Part shown: piece by piece, positions 52,840 to 62,022 of the stretch
Position numbering within the stretch: the stretch's first letter is position 1
Layout of the letters: every line of letters begins with the position of its first letter
Source: JAWKJY01 sp041393535
Lineage (GTDB): Bacteria > Actinomycetota > Thermoleophilia > Gaiellales > Gaiellaceae
Direction of reading: 5' to 3'
Assembly: GCA_041393535.1 (NCBI GenBank)
Contig: JAWKJY010000004.1
Span: 124,001-188,000 of the forward strand
DNA length: 64,000 nucleotides
The notes under the pieces: model-generated
Database searches by the model: none
The model's input: the letters and a program-made list of their open reading frames with translations, nothing else
What the model was told of the DNA's origin: nothing
Translations under genes and position numbers: made by a program

Positions 52840-54087
52840 CTACGCGAACGTCCGACGGACGAGGTGGAGGCCGTCCACGAGCCGGTCGATCTCCTCGGGG
52901 ACGGTGTACAGGTAGAAGCTCGCCCGTGTCGTCGCGGTGACGCCGAGGCGCGCGAGCAGCGGCTGCGTGCAGTGGTTGCCCGCCCGGACCGCGACCCCGC
53001 GCGAGTCGAGGATCTGCGCCACGTCGTGCGGATGGACGCCGTCGACCTCGAAGGAGACGATCCCGCCGCGCCGCTCGGCCGGCGGGCCGAGCAGGCGCAC
53101 GAAGTCGAGCTCGCCGAGCCGGCCGAGGGCGTAGTCCAAGAGCTCGCGCTCGTGTCGCTCGATCAGCGGCAGCCCCGCGGCCGCGACGTAGTCGAGCGCG
53201 GCGCCCAGCCCGACCGCCTGGGCGATCGCGGGCGTTCCCGCTTCGAACTTGTGCGGCAGGTCGTTCCACGTCGTCCGCTCCAGCGTGACCTTCCGGATCA
53301 TCTCGCCGCCGTAGAGGAAGGGCCGCATCCGCTCGAGCAGCTCCTGACGCCCCCAGAGGACGCCGATCCCGGTGGGGCCGCAGAGCTTGTGCCCGGAGAA
53401 GGCGAGGAAGTCGACGTCGAGCGCCTGCACGTCGACCGGGCGGTTCGGCGCGGCCTGCGCGGCGTCCGCGACGACGACGGCGCCGAGGCCGTGCGCCCAC
53501 GGGACGAGCCGGTCGAGCGGATTCACCGTGCCGAGCGTGTTGGAGATCATCCCGACGGCGAGCAGCTTCACCGGCCCCTCGGCCGCGATCCGGTCGAGCG
53601 CGTCGAGCCGGAGCTCGCCCGCGTCGTCGATCGGGATCGCGACGAGCCGCGCGCCTCGCTGTTGTGCCGCGAACTGCCAGGGGACGAGGTTCGCGTGGTG
53701 CTCGAGCTCCGTCACGACGACGACGTCGCCGGGCCCGACGTTGTCGAGCGCCCACGAGTACGCGACCAGGTTGATCGCCTCGGTCGTCCCCCGCGTGAAG
53801 ACCACCTCGCGGGCCGAGCGGGCGTTGACGAAGCGGGCCACGGTCTCGCGCGCGCCCTCGTACGCGGTCGTCGCCTTGTCCGCCAGCTCGTAGACGCCGC
53901 GGTGGACGTTCGCGTACGCGCCCTCGTAGAGCTCGCGCTCGGCGTCGAGCACCTGTCTCGGCTTCTGCGTCGACGCCGCCGAGTCCAGGAAGGCGAGCGG
54001 ATGCCCCCGCATCGGCCGATCGAACGCGGGGAAGTCCGAGCGCAGCGCGTGCGCGTCGAGCCTCGGGACGACGGCCGCCTCCGTCAT
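52840..54087 (-). CDS. sufS: Cysteine desulfurase SufS
   Basis: 415 residues. Pyridoxal-phosphate Lys in FLAFSGHKLCGPTGIGVLWG, catalytic Cys in AVRAGNHCTQPLLARLG, and TTEAINLVAYSWAL and VVVTELEHHANLVPWQ of class V aminotransferases. Releases sulfur from cysteine for Fe-S cluster assembly with SufU. ATG at 54087 lies six nucleotides after a TACCAT box, so this half of the SUF genes has its own promoter. Confidence 0.95.
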   Translation of the reverse strand: MTEAAVVPRLDAHALRSDFPAFDRPMRGHPLAFLDSAASTQKPRQVLDAERELYEGAYANVHRGVYELADKATTAYEGARETVARFVNARSAREVVFTRGTTEAINLVAYSWALDNVGPGDVVVVTELEHHANLVPWQFAAQQRGARLVAIPIDDAGELRLDALDRIAAEGPVKLLAVGMISNTLGTVNPLDRLVPWAHGLGAVVVADAAQAAPNRPVDVQALDVDFLAFSGHKLCGPTGIGVLWGRQELLERMRPFLYGGEMIRKVTLERTTWNDLPHKFEAGTPAIAQAVGLGAALDYVAAAGLPLIERHERELLDYALGRLGELDFVRLLGPPAERRGGIVSFEVDGVHPHDVAQILDSRGVAVRAGNHCTQPLLARLGVTATTRASFYLYTVPEEIDRLVDGLHLVRRTFA

Positions 54088-54091
54088 GGGC

Positions 54092-56521
54092 TCATGGTAC
54101 CGGCTGGCTGGCTCCGGAACCCTCGGCGGGAGCCGGCTCGGGCTCCTGATCGCCGCGCGCGAACGCCCGCCCGGGGATGAACCGCTCGTCCACCAGCGCG
54201 AGGCCCAGGATCGCGATCGCCGAGCCGCCGATGGCGCACATGACGATCGCGACCGTCGGCGTCGCCAGCTCGAAGAAGCCGCGCGTCGCGGACATGGCGA
54301 CGAAGAGCCAGTAGAGCGCGAAGATCGCGATGCAGAGCGCGCCGATCCAGCGCCCTCGCACGCGGCCGGTCGCCTCGAGCACGAAGATGAAGTAGAGCCC
54401 GAGGACGATCAGGACGGTCACGGCGACGGTGCGCGACTCGATCAGGTCGACGTCCAGCACGTTGCGTGCGAACTGGTAGCTCGCGACGACGCCGAGGCCG
54501 GCGGCCGTGCCGGCGGGGATCGCGAAGCGCGCGATCTCGCGCAGGAAGCCCTGGACGTTCCAGCTGCCCGCGCTCGGCGCGAGGGCGAGGAAGAGGCCGG
54601 GCATCCCGATCGTCAGCGTGGCCGCGAGCGTCAGGTGCCGGGGCAGGAGCGGGTAGCTCTGCGCGGTCAGTCCGATCGTCAGGATCAGGAACGCCGCGAA
54701 CGCCGACTTCGTCACGAAGAGCTTGGCGACGCGCTGGAGGTTGCGGAGCACCTTCCGCCCCTCGGCGACCATGGCCGGCACGGCGCCGAACTCGCCCGTG
54801 ACGAGCACGATGTCGGCGACGCTCTTCGCCATCTGCGTGCCGGAGCCCTGGGCGATCCCGAGCCGGGCGGCCTTCAGCGCCGGGACGTCGTTGACGCCGT
54901 CGCCGACCATCGCGACGTACTTGCCGGCCGCCTTGAGGGCCTCGACCAGGCGGCGCTTTCCCTCCGGCGAGATCCGGCCGACGACCGTCGCCTCGAGCGC
55001 CACCCGACGCAGCTCCTCGGGATCCTCCGGCAGGTTCCGCCCGTCGAGCGGCGTCCCGACGGGGATGCCCGCGTCGCGCGCGATCGCGGCGACCGTCTCC
55101 GGCGCGTCGCCCGAGATCACCTTCAGCTGGACGCCCTGCTCGAGGAAGAACTGCACGGTCTCGCGCGCGTCGGGGCGTAGCCGCTCGGCGAGGACGGCGA
55201 GGCCCACCGGGCGCAGCTGGGCCGGCGGCCCCTGATCCGGGCCGACCTGCCGGGGGAGGGCGCTCTCGGTCGTCCCGATCGCCAGCACGCGGCGGCCCTG
55301 GCGCTGCTCGGCCTCGACACGCCCGGCGAGCGCGCCGAGCGCGAAGTGCTCGGGAGCGCCGAACACGAAGGTGGAGTCGCCGAGCGTGATCCCGCTCCAG
55401 CGCCTCGCCGAGGAGAACGGCACGTGGGCGGTCACCTGCTCGGGCGTGAGCGTCAGGTGCTCCCCGACCGCCTCGAGCGTCGCGTTCCGGCTCGGCGAGC
55501 TCGCCGCGTAGCGGGCGAAGGCGTGCTCCGCGACGCTGCGCTCGACGCCGTCGAACGGGATCACGTCGACGACCCGCAGCGCCGCCTGCGTCAGGGTGCC
55601 GGTCTTGTCGAGGCAGATCACGTCGGCCGACGCGATCGACTCGATCGCGTTCAGCTGCTGGGCGAGCGCGCCCCGGCGCGCCATCCGCATCGCCGCGATC
55701 GCGTACGTCATCGAGACGAGCAGGATCAGGCCCTCGGGGATCAGCGTGACGACGGCCGCGACGGCGGTCGTGACCGCCTCGTTGAGCTCGGTCTGCCGCT
55801 CGAGCAGCGCCCAGCTCAGCATCGCGCCGAGCGGGATCACGACGGCGACCGATGCGATCAGCAGCCGGTTCAGCTGGTGCTCCAGCGGCGAGCGCGGGTG
55901 GCGGAACTCGCGCGCCGTCTCGGTCAGGCGGTGCGCGTAGCTGTCCTTGCCGACCGCGGTGACGACGTAGGCGCCCGCGCCCTCGGCGACGAACGAGCCG
56001 GAGCGCACCTCCTCGCCGGCGACCCGCGGGATCGCGTGCGACTCACCCGTCAGGATCGACTCGTCGAGCATCAGCCCCTCGCTCGCGTGCACGACGCCGT
56101 CGGCGATCACCTGGTCGCCCATCCGCACCTGCACGAGGTCTCCCTCGACGACCTGGTCGACGGTGACCGAGCGCGCCTCCCCGCTGCGGACGACGGTCGC
56201 GTGCGGGGCGACGAGCGCGGCGAGCCGGTCGAGCGCGGTCTTGGCCCGCCACTCCTGGTAGATCCCGATCCCGGAGTTGGCGACGAGGATCGCGATGAAC
56301 AGTGCGTCCTCGAAGTGCCCGAACGCGAACGTGAGCACGCCGAACGCGACGAGGATCACGTTGAAGACGGTGAAGACGTTCGCCCGGACGATCGAGGCGA
56401 GCGAGCGGCTCGTCTGCTGCTCCTCGACCGGCCCACGGGCGATCAGCCGGCGCTCGGCCTCCTCCTCGGTGAGGCCGGCGACCTCCGGTAGCGGGACTGC
56501 CTCGGACAGGGTGTCGGTCAC
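54092..56521 (-). CDS. Cation-transporting P-type ATPase (CtpE-like)
   Basis: 809 residues. Actuator motif LDESILTGESHAIPR, phosphorylation site CLDKTGTLTQA, and hinge MVGDGVNDVPALKAARLGIA. Ten membrane helices are plausible (two before the actuator, two around SMTYAIAAMRMA, six at the C-terminus). There is no heavy-metal-binding CxxC domain. SRSLASIVRANVFTVFNVIL at the start resembles the actinobacterial CtpE calcium pump. Ion specificity is inferred. GTG at 56521; the open frame upstream to 57574 is antisense to the next gene. Confidence 0.9.
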   Translation of the reverse strand: MTDTLSEAVPLPEVAGLTEEEAERRLIARGPVEEQQTSRSLASIVRANVFTVFNVILVAFGVLTFAFGHFEDALFIAILVANSGIGIYQEWRAKTALDRLAALVAPHATVVRSGEARSVTVDQVVEGDLVQVRMGDQVIADGVVHASEGLMLDESILTGESHAIPRVAGEEVRSGSFVAEGAGAYVVTAVGKDSYAHRLTETAREFRHPRSPLEHQLNRLLIASVAVVIPLGAMLSWALLERQTELNEAVTTAVAAVVTLIPEGLILLVSMTYAIAAMRMARRGALAQQLNAIESIASADVICLDKTGTLTQAALRVVDVIPFDGVERSVAEHAFARYAASSPSRNATLEAVGEHLTLTPEQVTAHVPFSSARRWSGITLGDSTFVFGAPEHFALGALAGRVEAEQRQGRRVLAIGTTESALPRQVGPDQGPPAQLRPVGLAVLAERLRPDARETVQFFLEQGVQLKVISGDAPETVAAIARDAGIPVGTPLDGRNLPEDPEELRRVALEATVVGRISPEGKRRLVEALKAAGKYVAMVGDGVNDVPALKAARLGIAQGSGTQMAKSVADIVLVTGEFGAVPAMVAEGRKVLRNLQRVAKLFVTKSAFAAFLILTIGLTAQSYPLLPRHLTLAATLTIGMPGLFLALAPSAGSWNVQGFLREIARFAIPAGTAAGLGVVASYQFARNVLDVDLIESRTVAVTVLIVLGLYFIFVLEATGRVRGRWIGALCIAIFALYWLFVAMSATRGFFELATPTVAIVMCAIGGSAIAILGLALVDERFIPGRAFARGDQEPEPAPAEGSGASQPVP
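54094..54099 (-). promoter_or_regulatory. -10 box (TACCAT) of sufS
   Basis: Minus-strand TANNNT box six nucleotides before the sufS ATG. It lies at the very 3' end of the upstream P-type ATPase gene. Confidence 0.4.
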
Positions 56522-56659
56522 CGCGCTGGCGAGGCTATCAGCGGGGCTCGTCCGCGGCGCGGGCCGCGGGGTCGTCCGGAGCCCGCCCTCCGCTAGCCTG
56601 CCGACGGGAGCCCGGCGCGACTGGCTGGCGGACGGGCGGATCGGCGTCGAGGAGGGACG

Positions 56660-57676
56660 ATGGACATCGGAGTGGTGATGCCGACGCACGGGCTGCTGAC
56701 CCGTGACGAGCGCGACTTCTTCCTGCAGCGGATCGAGGCGGAGCACGCCCGCCCGCTCGAGTTCGCGCCGATGGCCGAGCGCCTCGGCTTCCACTCCCTG
56801 TGGTTCTCCGACCACATCGTCATGGGCAAGGACCTCGAGATGTTCTACCCGGCGAACCTGTCCGGGACGAAGGCGTACCCCCAGAAGCCGACGATGTTCG
56901 ACGTGTCGGTCGTCATGGGCGGCCTCTGCGCGGTGACCGAGACGATCAAGTTCGCGCCGAGCGTCCACATCGCGCCCTACCGGCACCCGCTGATCACCGC
57001 GCACCAGTTCGCGACGATCGACTACATGTCGAAGGGCCGCCTGATCTTCGGCGTCGGCCCCGGCTGGGAGCTCCAGGAGTTCCAGGCCCTCGGCGCCAAC
57101 TTCGAGCAGCGCGGCTCGCTGACCGAGGAGTGCGTTGCCGTCTACAAGGCGTGCTGGACGCAGGAGTACATCGACTTCGACGGCAAGTTCTTCAACATCC
57201 ACAACGTCTCGATGGAGCCGAAGCCCTGGCAGAAGCCCCACCCGCCGATCGTCTACGGCGCGGTGACGGAGATCGGCGCCAAGCGCGCGGCCCGCTGCTC
57301 GGACGGGCTCTACACCGTCCACCTCGACCCGTACCCGCCGATCGGCGCGTGGCGCGCGGCGAAGGAGGCGGCCCTCCGCGAGGGCGAGAAGCACGGGAAG
57401 GACATGTCGACCTTCTGGTACGGCACGTTCGCCTCGGCGCTGATCGTGGACGCGTCGCATCCGGAGGCGCAGCGCGAGCAGCGCAAGACGCTGACCGGGA
57501 CGGCCGAGCAGATCCTCGAGGACCTCCAGAAGTTCGCGGACGAGGGCTACCACCACGTGACCTTCCACCCGCACATCCCGTCGGCGACGATCGAGGAGTT
57601 CTTCGAGCAGGTGCAGCGCCTTGGCGAGGAAGTGCTGCCGGAGGCGAAGAAGATCACGACGAAGCCGTACTGCTAG
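56660..57676 (+). CDS. LLM-class F420-dependent oxidoreductase
   Basis: 338 residues, luciferase-like TIM barrel. IGVVMPTHGLL at the N-terminus, GFHSLWFSDHIVMG, FAPSVHIAPYRHPLITAHQF and GRLIFGVGPGWELQEFQALG are typical of F420-dependent members. C-terminal GTAEQILEDLQKFADEGYHH completes the fold. Substrate unknown. ATG at 56660 after GGAGGGACG (good ribosome-binding site). Confidence 0.88.
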   Translation: MDIGVVMPTHGLLTRDERDFFLQRIEAEHARPLEFAPMAERLGFHSLWFSDHIVMGKDLEMFYPANLSGTKAYPQKPTMFDVSVVMGGLCAVTETIKFAPSVHIAPYRHPLITAHQFATIDYMSKGRLIFGVGPGWELQEFQALGANFEQRGSLTEECVAVYKACWTQEYIDFDGKFFNIHNVSMEPKPWQKPHPPIVYGAVTEIGAKRAARCSDGLYTVHLDPYPPIGAWRAAKEAALREGEKHGKDMSTFWYGTFASALIVDASHPEAQREQRKTLTGTAEQILEDLQKFADEGYHHVTFHPHIPSATIEEFFEQVQRLGEEVLPEAKKITTKPYC

Positions 57677-58023
57677 CGGGCTCGCTGCTGCGGCGCGCGC
57701 CCCGCGCGCGCCGCAGTGCCCCGCGATCCTCCCGGCACCGGCGGGGCGAGACGGCCAGCCACGGCCCGCCCGGGCCGGCGGCCGGCCCGATCCGTCACGG
57801 ATCCGTGCCGATTGCGCGCCGATTCGCGCACGCGCCCTTCCGTCAGACGCGCGCGCCCGTCAACCTGGGTGGTGGGACCCCCCACCCTGGGCGGGGCTGC
57901 GTCCCGGCGGACGGGTCCGACCGGGCCATGGCCCGACCGGACAGGTGCTCGACGGCCGATCGAACCGGCTGGCCGACGGGCGCGAACAGACGGGGCACCC
58001 GTACCGTCGAGCAGGAGACCCAG
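57677..58023 (+). other. 347-bp intergenic region with a 12-bp hairpin
   Basis: Between the F420-type oxidoreductase and the SnoaL-like gene. It begins with a perfect 12-bp hairpin (57688-57699 with 57705-57716) without a T run, likely the 3' end of the upstream mRNA. A second GC hairpin (GGTGGTGGG with CCCCACC) is near 57870-57890. A TACCGT near 58000 and AGGAG at about 58013 probably belong to the SnoaL-like gene. No coding sequence with typical codon use is seen. Confidence 0.55.
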
Positions 58024-58428
58024 GTGAGCCATCACATCGAGACCGTCCAGGCGATCTACGGCGCGTTCGCGCGAGGCGACGTCCCCGGGATCCTCGCGCA
58101 CCTCGCCGACGACGTCGCGTGGGACCAGGACACGCCGAGCTGGGGCCTTCCCTGGTACGAGCCGCGCGCCGGGCGAGACCAGGTGCCGGCCTTCTTCGAG
58201 GCGCTCCTCGCGAACGTCGAGCTCGCCCGCTTCGAGCCGCGGAACCTCCTCGCCGGCGGCGACCAGGTTGCCGCCGTGATCTCGATCTCGGTCGTCGTCA
58301 AGGGCCGCCAGGTCGACGACCTGGAGCTGCACCTCTGGACGTTCGGCGACGACGGCAAGGTGACGCGCTTCGCCCACGTGCTCGACCGCCACGCCCAGGT
58401 CGCCGCGTGGCGCGGGATCGACCCGTAG
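58024..58428 (+). CDS. SnoaL-like/NTF2-fold protein
   Basis: 134 residues. VQAIYGAFARGDVPGILAHLADDVAWDQD is the standard SnoaL-like start; later strands DQVAAVISISVVVKGRQV and ELHLWTFGDDGKVTRFAHVLDRHA complete the cone-shaped fold. The WD in the first half is a common pocket residue pair. Function unknown (polyketide cyclase-like or ligand-binding). GTG start at 58024 with an AGGAG about 8 nt upstream. Confidence 0.82.
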   Translation: MSHHIETVQAIYGAFARGDVPGILAHLADDVAWDQDTPSWGLPWYEPRAGRDQVPAFFEALLANVELARFEPRNLLAGGDQVAAVISISVVVKGRQVDDLELHLWTFGDDGKVTRFAHVLDRHAQVAAWRGIDP

Positions 58429-58480
58429 GGACCCGCGACCCGCGAGCCGCACGCGCGGCAGCCGCACGGCGGGGCGGGAG

Positions 58481-58509
58481 CCGGGGGAGGAGCGGCGCTC
58501 CTCCCCCGG
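58481..58509. terminator. 13-bp hairpin between convergent genes
   Basis: CCGGGGGAGGAGC (58481-58493) and its exact complement (58497-58509) with a 3-nt loop. It sits between the stop of the SnoaL-like gene and the stop of sufD. Symmetric and without a T run; probably a bidirectional 3'-end hairpin. Confidence 0.5.
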
Positions 58510-58516
58510 CCCGGCC

Positions 58517-59725
58517 CTAGGCCTCCGGGATCCGCGAGTCGAGCGCGGCGGCGACGGCGTCGCGCACCGGCTCGAGCTCGATCCGGTCGAGGACGTCCTG
58601 GAAGAAGCCACGCACGATCAGCCGTTCGGCCTCCGCGCGGGACATGCCGCGCGCCATGCAGTAGAAGAGCTCGTCCCGGTCGACGGGGCTCGAGGTGGCG
58701 CCGTGCGTGCAGCGCACGTCGTTGGCGAGGATCTCGAGGCCCGGGATCGAGTCGGCGTGCGCCTTCGTGGAGAGGATGAGGTTCCGGTTCTCCTGGTAGG
58801 CGTTCGTGCGCTGGGCGTCGGGCTCGACGCGGATCATCCCGCGCCACACCGCGGTCGCCCCGTCGCGCAGGGCGCCCTTGAAGGCGAAGTCGCTCGTCGT
58901 GTTCGGCGCGACGTGCTCCTGGAACGTGTCGTAGTCGAGGTGCTGATCGCCGTCCGCGAAGTACGCGCCGGTGACGCGAGACGTGGCGCCCGGGCCGACG
59001 AGGTCGTTCTGGACGCGCACCTTCCCCTTCTTCGAGCCGAAGCCGCCCGCGACCCAGTCGAGCTCGCCGTCCCGCTCCACGCGCGCGCGATGCGAGGCGA
59101 AGTGCCAGGTCTCGCGCGAGAGGTTCTGGATCGAGACGTACTCGAGCTTGGCCGCCTGGCCGACGAAGAGCTCGACGGCCGCGTTCGTGTAGGCGGGGAG
59201 GTCCGGCGACTGCGAGCCGTACTCCTCGATGAACGAGAAGCGGCTCCCCTCCTCGGCGACGACGAGCAGGCGCCAGAACAGCGCGCCCGCCGGGGCCGAG
59301 TTTGCGATCCGGACGTACATCGGCTTCTCGATCTGGACGCCCTTCGGCACGTGCACGAGCAGCCCGTGCCGCCACATCGCCGCGTTCTGGGCCGTGAACT
59401 TGTCGTCGGCTCCGACGAGCGTGCCGAGCAGCTCGTGGTCGTCGAGCGGCGCGAACGTGATCCCCTCGGGAGCCGAGACGATCTCGATCCCCGACTCGGT
59501 CACGAAGGCGGTGCCCGAGGCGTCGATCTCGAGCATCGACTCGGGGCGGGCAGCACCCACCGCCTCGGCCGCGTACGCGTCGGGGTCGAAGTCGGCCAGG
59601 TCGGTGAAGCGCCAGTGCTCCTCGTCCTTCGAGGGCACGGGCTGGCTGCGGTAGCGGGTGAGCAGCTCGTCGCGCGAGATCCCGCGGATCGGGTCGTCGA
59701 CGATCAGCAGGGCGTCCTTACCCAA
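58517..59725 (-). CDS. sufD: Fe-S cluster assembly protein SufD
   Basis: 402 residues. Beta-helix core of the SufBD family with LVVAEEGSRFSFIEEYGS, FQEHVAPNTTSDFAFKGALRDG and the conserved C-terminal segments RCTHGATSSPVDRDELFYCM and RGMSRAEAERLIVRGFFQDV. Forms the SufBC2D scaffold with SufB and SufC. The TTG start at 59725 overlaps the sufB stop by 8 nt. Confidence 0.94.
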   Translation of the reverse strand: MGKDALLIVDDPIRGISRDELLTRYRSQPVPSKDEEHWRFTDLADFDPDAYAAEAVGAARPESMLEIDASGTAFVTESGIEIVSAPEGITFAPLDDHELLGTLVGADDKFTAQNAAMWRHGLLVHVPKGVQIEKPMYVRIANSAPAGALFWRLLVVAEEGSRFSFIEEYGSQSPDLPAYTNAAVELFVGQAAKLEYVSIQNLSRETWHFASHRARVERDGELDWVAGGFGSKKGKVRVQNDLVGPGATSRVTGAYFADGDQHLDYDTFQEHVAPNTTSDFAFKGALRDGATAVWRGMIRVEPDAQRTNAYQENRNLILSTKAHADSIPGLEILANDVRCTHGATSSPVDRDELFYCMARGMSRAEAERLIVRGFFQDVLDRIELEPVRDAVAAALDSRIPEA

Positions 59726-61139
59726 CGGAGCCCTCCATCTGCAGCTGGATCAGCCGGTTCATCTCGACGGCGTACTCGAGCGGGAGCTCCTTGACGATCG
59801 GCTCGACGAAGCCCGACACGATCATCGCGCTCGCCTCGTCCTCGGAGAGGCCGCGGCTCATCAGGTAGAAGAGCTGCTCCTCGCCGATCTTCGAGACGGT
59901 CGCCTCGTGCTCGGTCGACACGCCGCGGCTCTCGTCGACGCGGATGTAGGGGTACGTGTCCGAGCGCGACTGCTCGTCGAGGATCAGGGCGTCGCAGACG
60001 ACCTTCGACTTCGCGCCGGTCGCGCCCTTGCCGACCTCGAGCAGCCCGCGGTACCCCGCCCGGCCGCCGTTCCGCGAGATCGACTTGGACGTGATCACCG
60101 ACGTCGTGTTCGGCGCCACGTGGACGACCTTGCCGCCGGCGTCCTGGTGCTGGCCCGCGCCCGCGAAGGCGATCGAGAGGACCTCGCCGTGCGCACGCTC
60201 GCCCATCAGCCAGATCGCGGGGTACTTCATCGTGATCTTCGAGCCGAGGTTGCCGTCGACCCACTCCATCGTCGCGTCCTCGTAGGCGACGGCGCGCTTG
60301 GTCACGAGGTTGTAGACGTTGTTCGACCAGTTCTGGATCGTCGTGTAGCGGCAGCGGCCGCCCTTCTTCACGACGATCTCGACGACGGCCGAGTGGAGCG
60401 AGTCGGTCGAGTAGATCGGCGCCGTGCAGCCCTCGACGTAGTGCACGTACGCGCCCTCGTCGACGATGATCAGGGTTCGCTCGAACTGGCCCATGTTCTC
60501 CGCGTTGATGCGGAAGTAGGCCTGCAGCGGCAGCTCGATCCGCACGCCCGGCGGCACGTAGATGAACGAGCCGCCCGACCAGACGGCCGAGTTGAGCGCC
60601 GCGAACTTGTTGTCGTTCTGCGGGATGACCGTCCCGAAGTACTGCTTGACGAGGTCCGGGTGCTCGCGCAGCGCGGTGTCCATGTCGAGGAAGATCACGC
60701 CCTGACGCTCCAGGTCCTCCTGGAGCTTGTGGTAGACGACCTCGGACTCGTACTGGGCGCCCACGCCGGCGAGGAACTTCTTCTCCGCCTCGGGGATGCC
60801 GAGCTTGTCCCAGGTGTTCTTGATCTCCTCGGGCAGGTCCTCCCAGGACTTCGCCTGCTTCTCGGTCGCCTTGATGAAGTAGTGGATCGAGTCGAAGTCG
60901 ATCTCCGAGAGGTCGGCGCCCCACTCGGGCATCGGGCGCGACCGGAAGTACTCGAGCGCCTTGAGCCGGTAGGCCCGCATCCAGTCGGGCTCGTCCTTCA
61001 TGTCGGAGATCTCGGCGACGACCTCGGGGGTGAGGCCGCGGCCGGACTTGAAGACGTAGTTCTCGGGGTCGTGGAAGCCGTACTTCTCGGCGTAGTCCGA
61101 GCCGATCTCGGCAACGACCTGTGCCTCGTCGACGCTCAC
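59718..61139 (-). CDS. sufB: Fe-S cluster assembly protein SufB
   Basis: 473 residues. YAEKYGFHDPENYVFKSGRG at the start, PPGVRIELPLQAYFRINAEN, EGCTAPIYSTDSLHSAVVEI with the conserved Cys, and the C-terminal MSRGLSEDEASAMIVSGFVE. The scaffold subunit on which nascent Fe-S clusters are built. GTG start overlaps the sufC stop (GTGA). Confidence 0.95.
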   Translation of the reverse strand: MSVDEAQVVAEIGSDYAEKYGFHDPENYVFKSGRGLTPEVVAEISDMKDEPDWMRAYRLKALEYFRSRPMPEWGADLSEIDFDSIHYFIKATEKQAKSWEDLPEEIKNTWDKLGIPEAEKKFLAGVGAQYESEVVYHKLQEDLERQGVIFLDMDTALREHPDLVKQYFGTVIPQNDNKFAALNSAVWSGGSFIYVPPGVRIELPLQAYFRINAENMGQFERTLIIVDEGAYVHYVEGCTAPIYSTDSLHSAVVEIVVKKGGRCRYTTIQNWSNNVYNLVTKRAVAYEDATMEWVDGNLGSKITMKYPAIWLMGERAHGEVLSIAFAGAGQHQDAGGKVVHVAPNTTSVITSKSISRNGGRAGYRGLLEVGKGATGAKSKVVCDALILDEQSRSDTYPYIRVDESRGVSTEHEATVSKIGEEQLFYLMSRGLSEDEASAMIVSGFVEPIVKELPLEYAVEMNRLIQLQMEGSVG

Positions 61140-61918
61140 TTGGCCTCACCTCCGACGCCGGCGGGCAGGAACGCGTCGTAGCCCTCGGCCTCGAGCCGGT
61201 GCGCCAGCTCGGGGCCGCCGGACTCGACGATCCGCCCCTCGACGAAGACGTGGACGTGGTGCGGCTTGATGTAGTCGAGCAGCCGCTGGTAGTGCGTGAT
61301 CACGAGCGCGCCCATCTCGGGGCCGATCAGCGAGTTGACGCCGCCGGAGACGACCTTGAGGGCGTCGATGTCGAGCCCGGAGTCGGTCTCGTCGAGCACC
61401 GCGATCCGCGGGCGGAGCATCGCCATCTGCAGGATCTCGACGCGCTTCTTCTCGCCGCCGGAGAAGCCCTCGTTGAGGTAGCGGCCCATCATCTCGCGCG
61501 GGACCTTGAGCTCCTCCATCGCGGCGTTCAGCTGCTTGCGGAACTCCGGGATCGGGATCGGGTTCTCCTCGCCGCCGTTCCGCGCCTTGCGGATGGCGTT
61601 GACGGCCGAGCGCAGGAAGTTGGCGACGGTCACGCCCGGGACGGCGTGCGGGTACTGGAAGGCGAGGAAGAGCCCGCGCTGGGCGCGCTCGTCGGCCTCG
61701 AGCTCCACGAGGTTCTCGCCGTCGAGCAGGATCTCGCCCTCGGTCACCTGGTAGGCCGGATGGCCCATCAGCGTGTAGGCGAGCGTGCTCTTGCCGGAGC
61801 CGTTCGGCCCCATGATCGCGTGGACCTCGTTCGTGTCCACGGCCAGGTCGACGCCGCGGACGATCGAGGTGCCGTCCTCGAGCGCGACGTGCAGGTTCTT
61901 GATCTCGAGCAGTGCCAC
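61136..61918 (-). CDS. sufC: Fe-S cluster assembly ATPase SufC
   Basis: 260 residues. ABC ATPase: Walker A IMGPNGSGKSTLAYTLMG, signature FSGGEKKRVEILQMA, Walker B with LDETDSGLDIDALKVVS. Energises the SufBCD scaffold. First gene of the sufC-sufB-sufD unit, unlike the sufB-sufD-sufC order common in actinobacteria. GTG start at 61918; a candidate operator shared with the divergent regulator lies about 46-67 bp upstream. Confidence 0.95.
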   Translation of the reverse strand: MALLEIKNLHVALEDGTSIVRGVDLAVDTNEVHAIMGPNGSGKSTLAYTLMGHPAYQVTEGEILLDGENLVELEADERAQRGLFLAFQYPHAVPGVTVANFLRSAVNAIRKARNGGEENPIPIPEFRKQLNAAMEELKVPREMMGRYLNEGFSGGEKKRVEILQMAMLRPRIAVLDETDSGLDIDALKVVSGGVNSLIGPEMGALVITHYQRLLDYIKPHHVHVFVEGRIVESGGPELAHRLEAEGYDAFLPAGVGGEAK

Positions 61919-61963
61919 GGTTGGTGTCAGCCTTCCCTCGCGTTATCCTTCAGCAGGACGGTT

Positions 61964-61985
61964 TTTACCATCTTGGTCGGGTAAA
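61964..61985. promoter_or_regulatory. Candidate SufR operator
   Basis: Inverted repeat TTTACC-N10-GGTAAA (61964-61969 and 61980-61985) between the divergent sufC and regulator genes, the most AT-rich spot in the area. Position suits a repressor that controls both directions. It does not match the cyanobacterial CAAC-N6-GTTG SufR site. Confidence 0.45.
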
Positions 61986-62022
61986 TGTACGATACCTGGA
62001 CGATGGCTCGACGGAGGATGCG

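Noticed and set aside
57677..58023. N-terminal extension of the SnoaL-like gene in the long open frame
   Set aside because: The upstream part is Arg/Pro/Gly-rich without domain character; the GTG at 58024 with AGGAG gives the standard family start.
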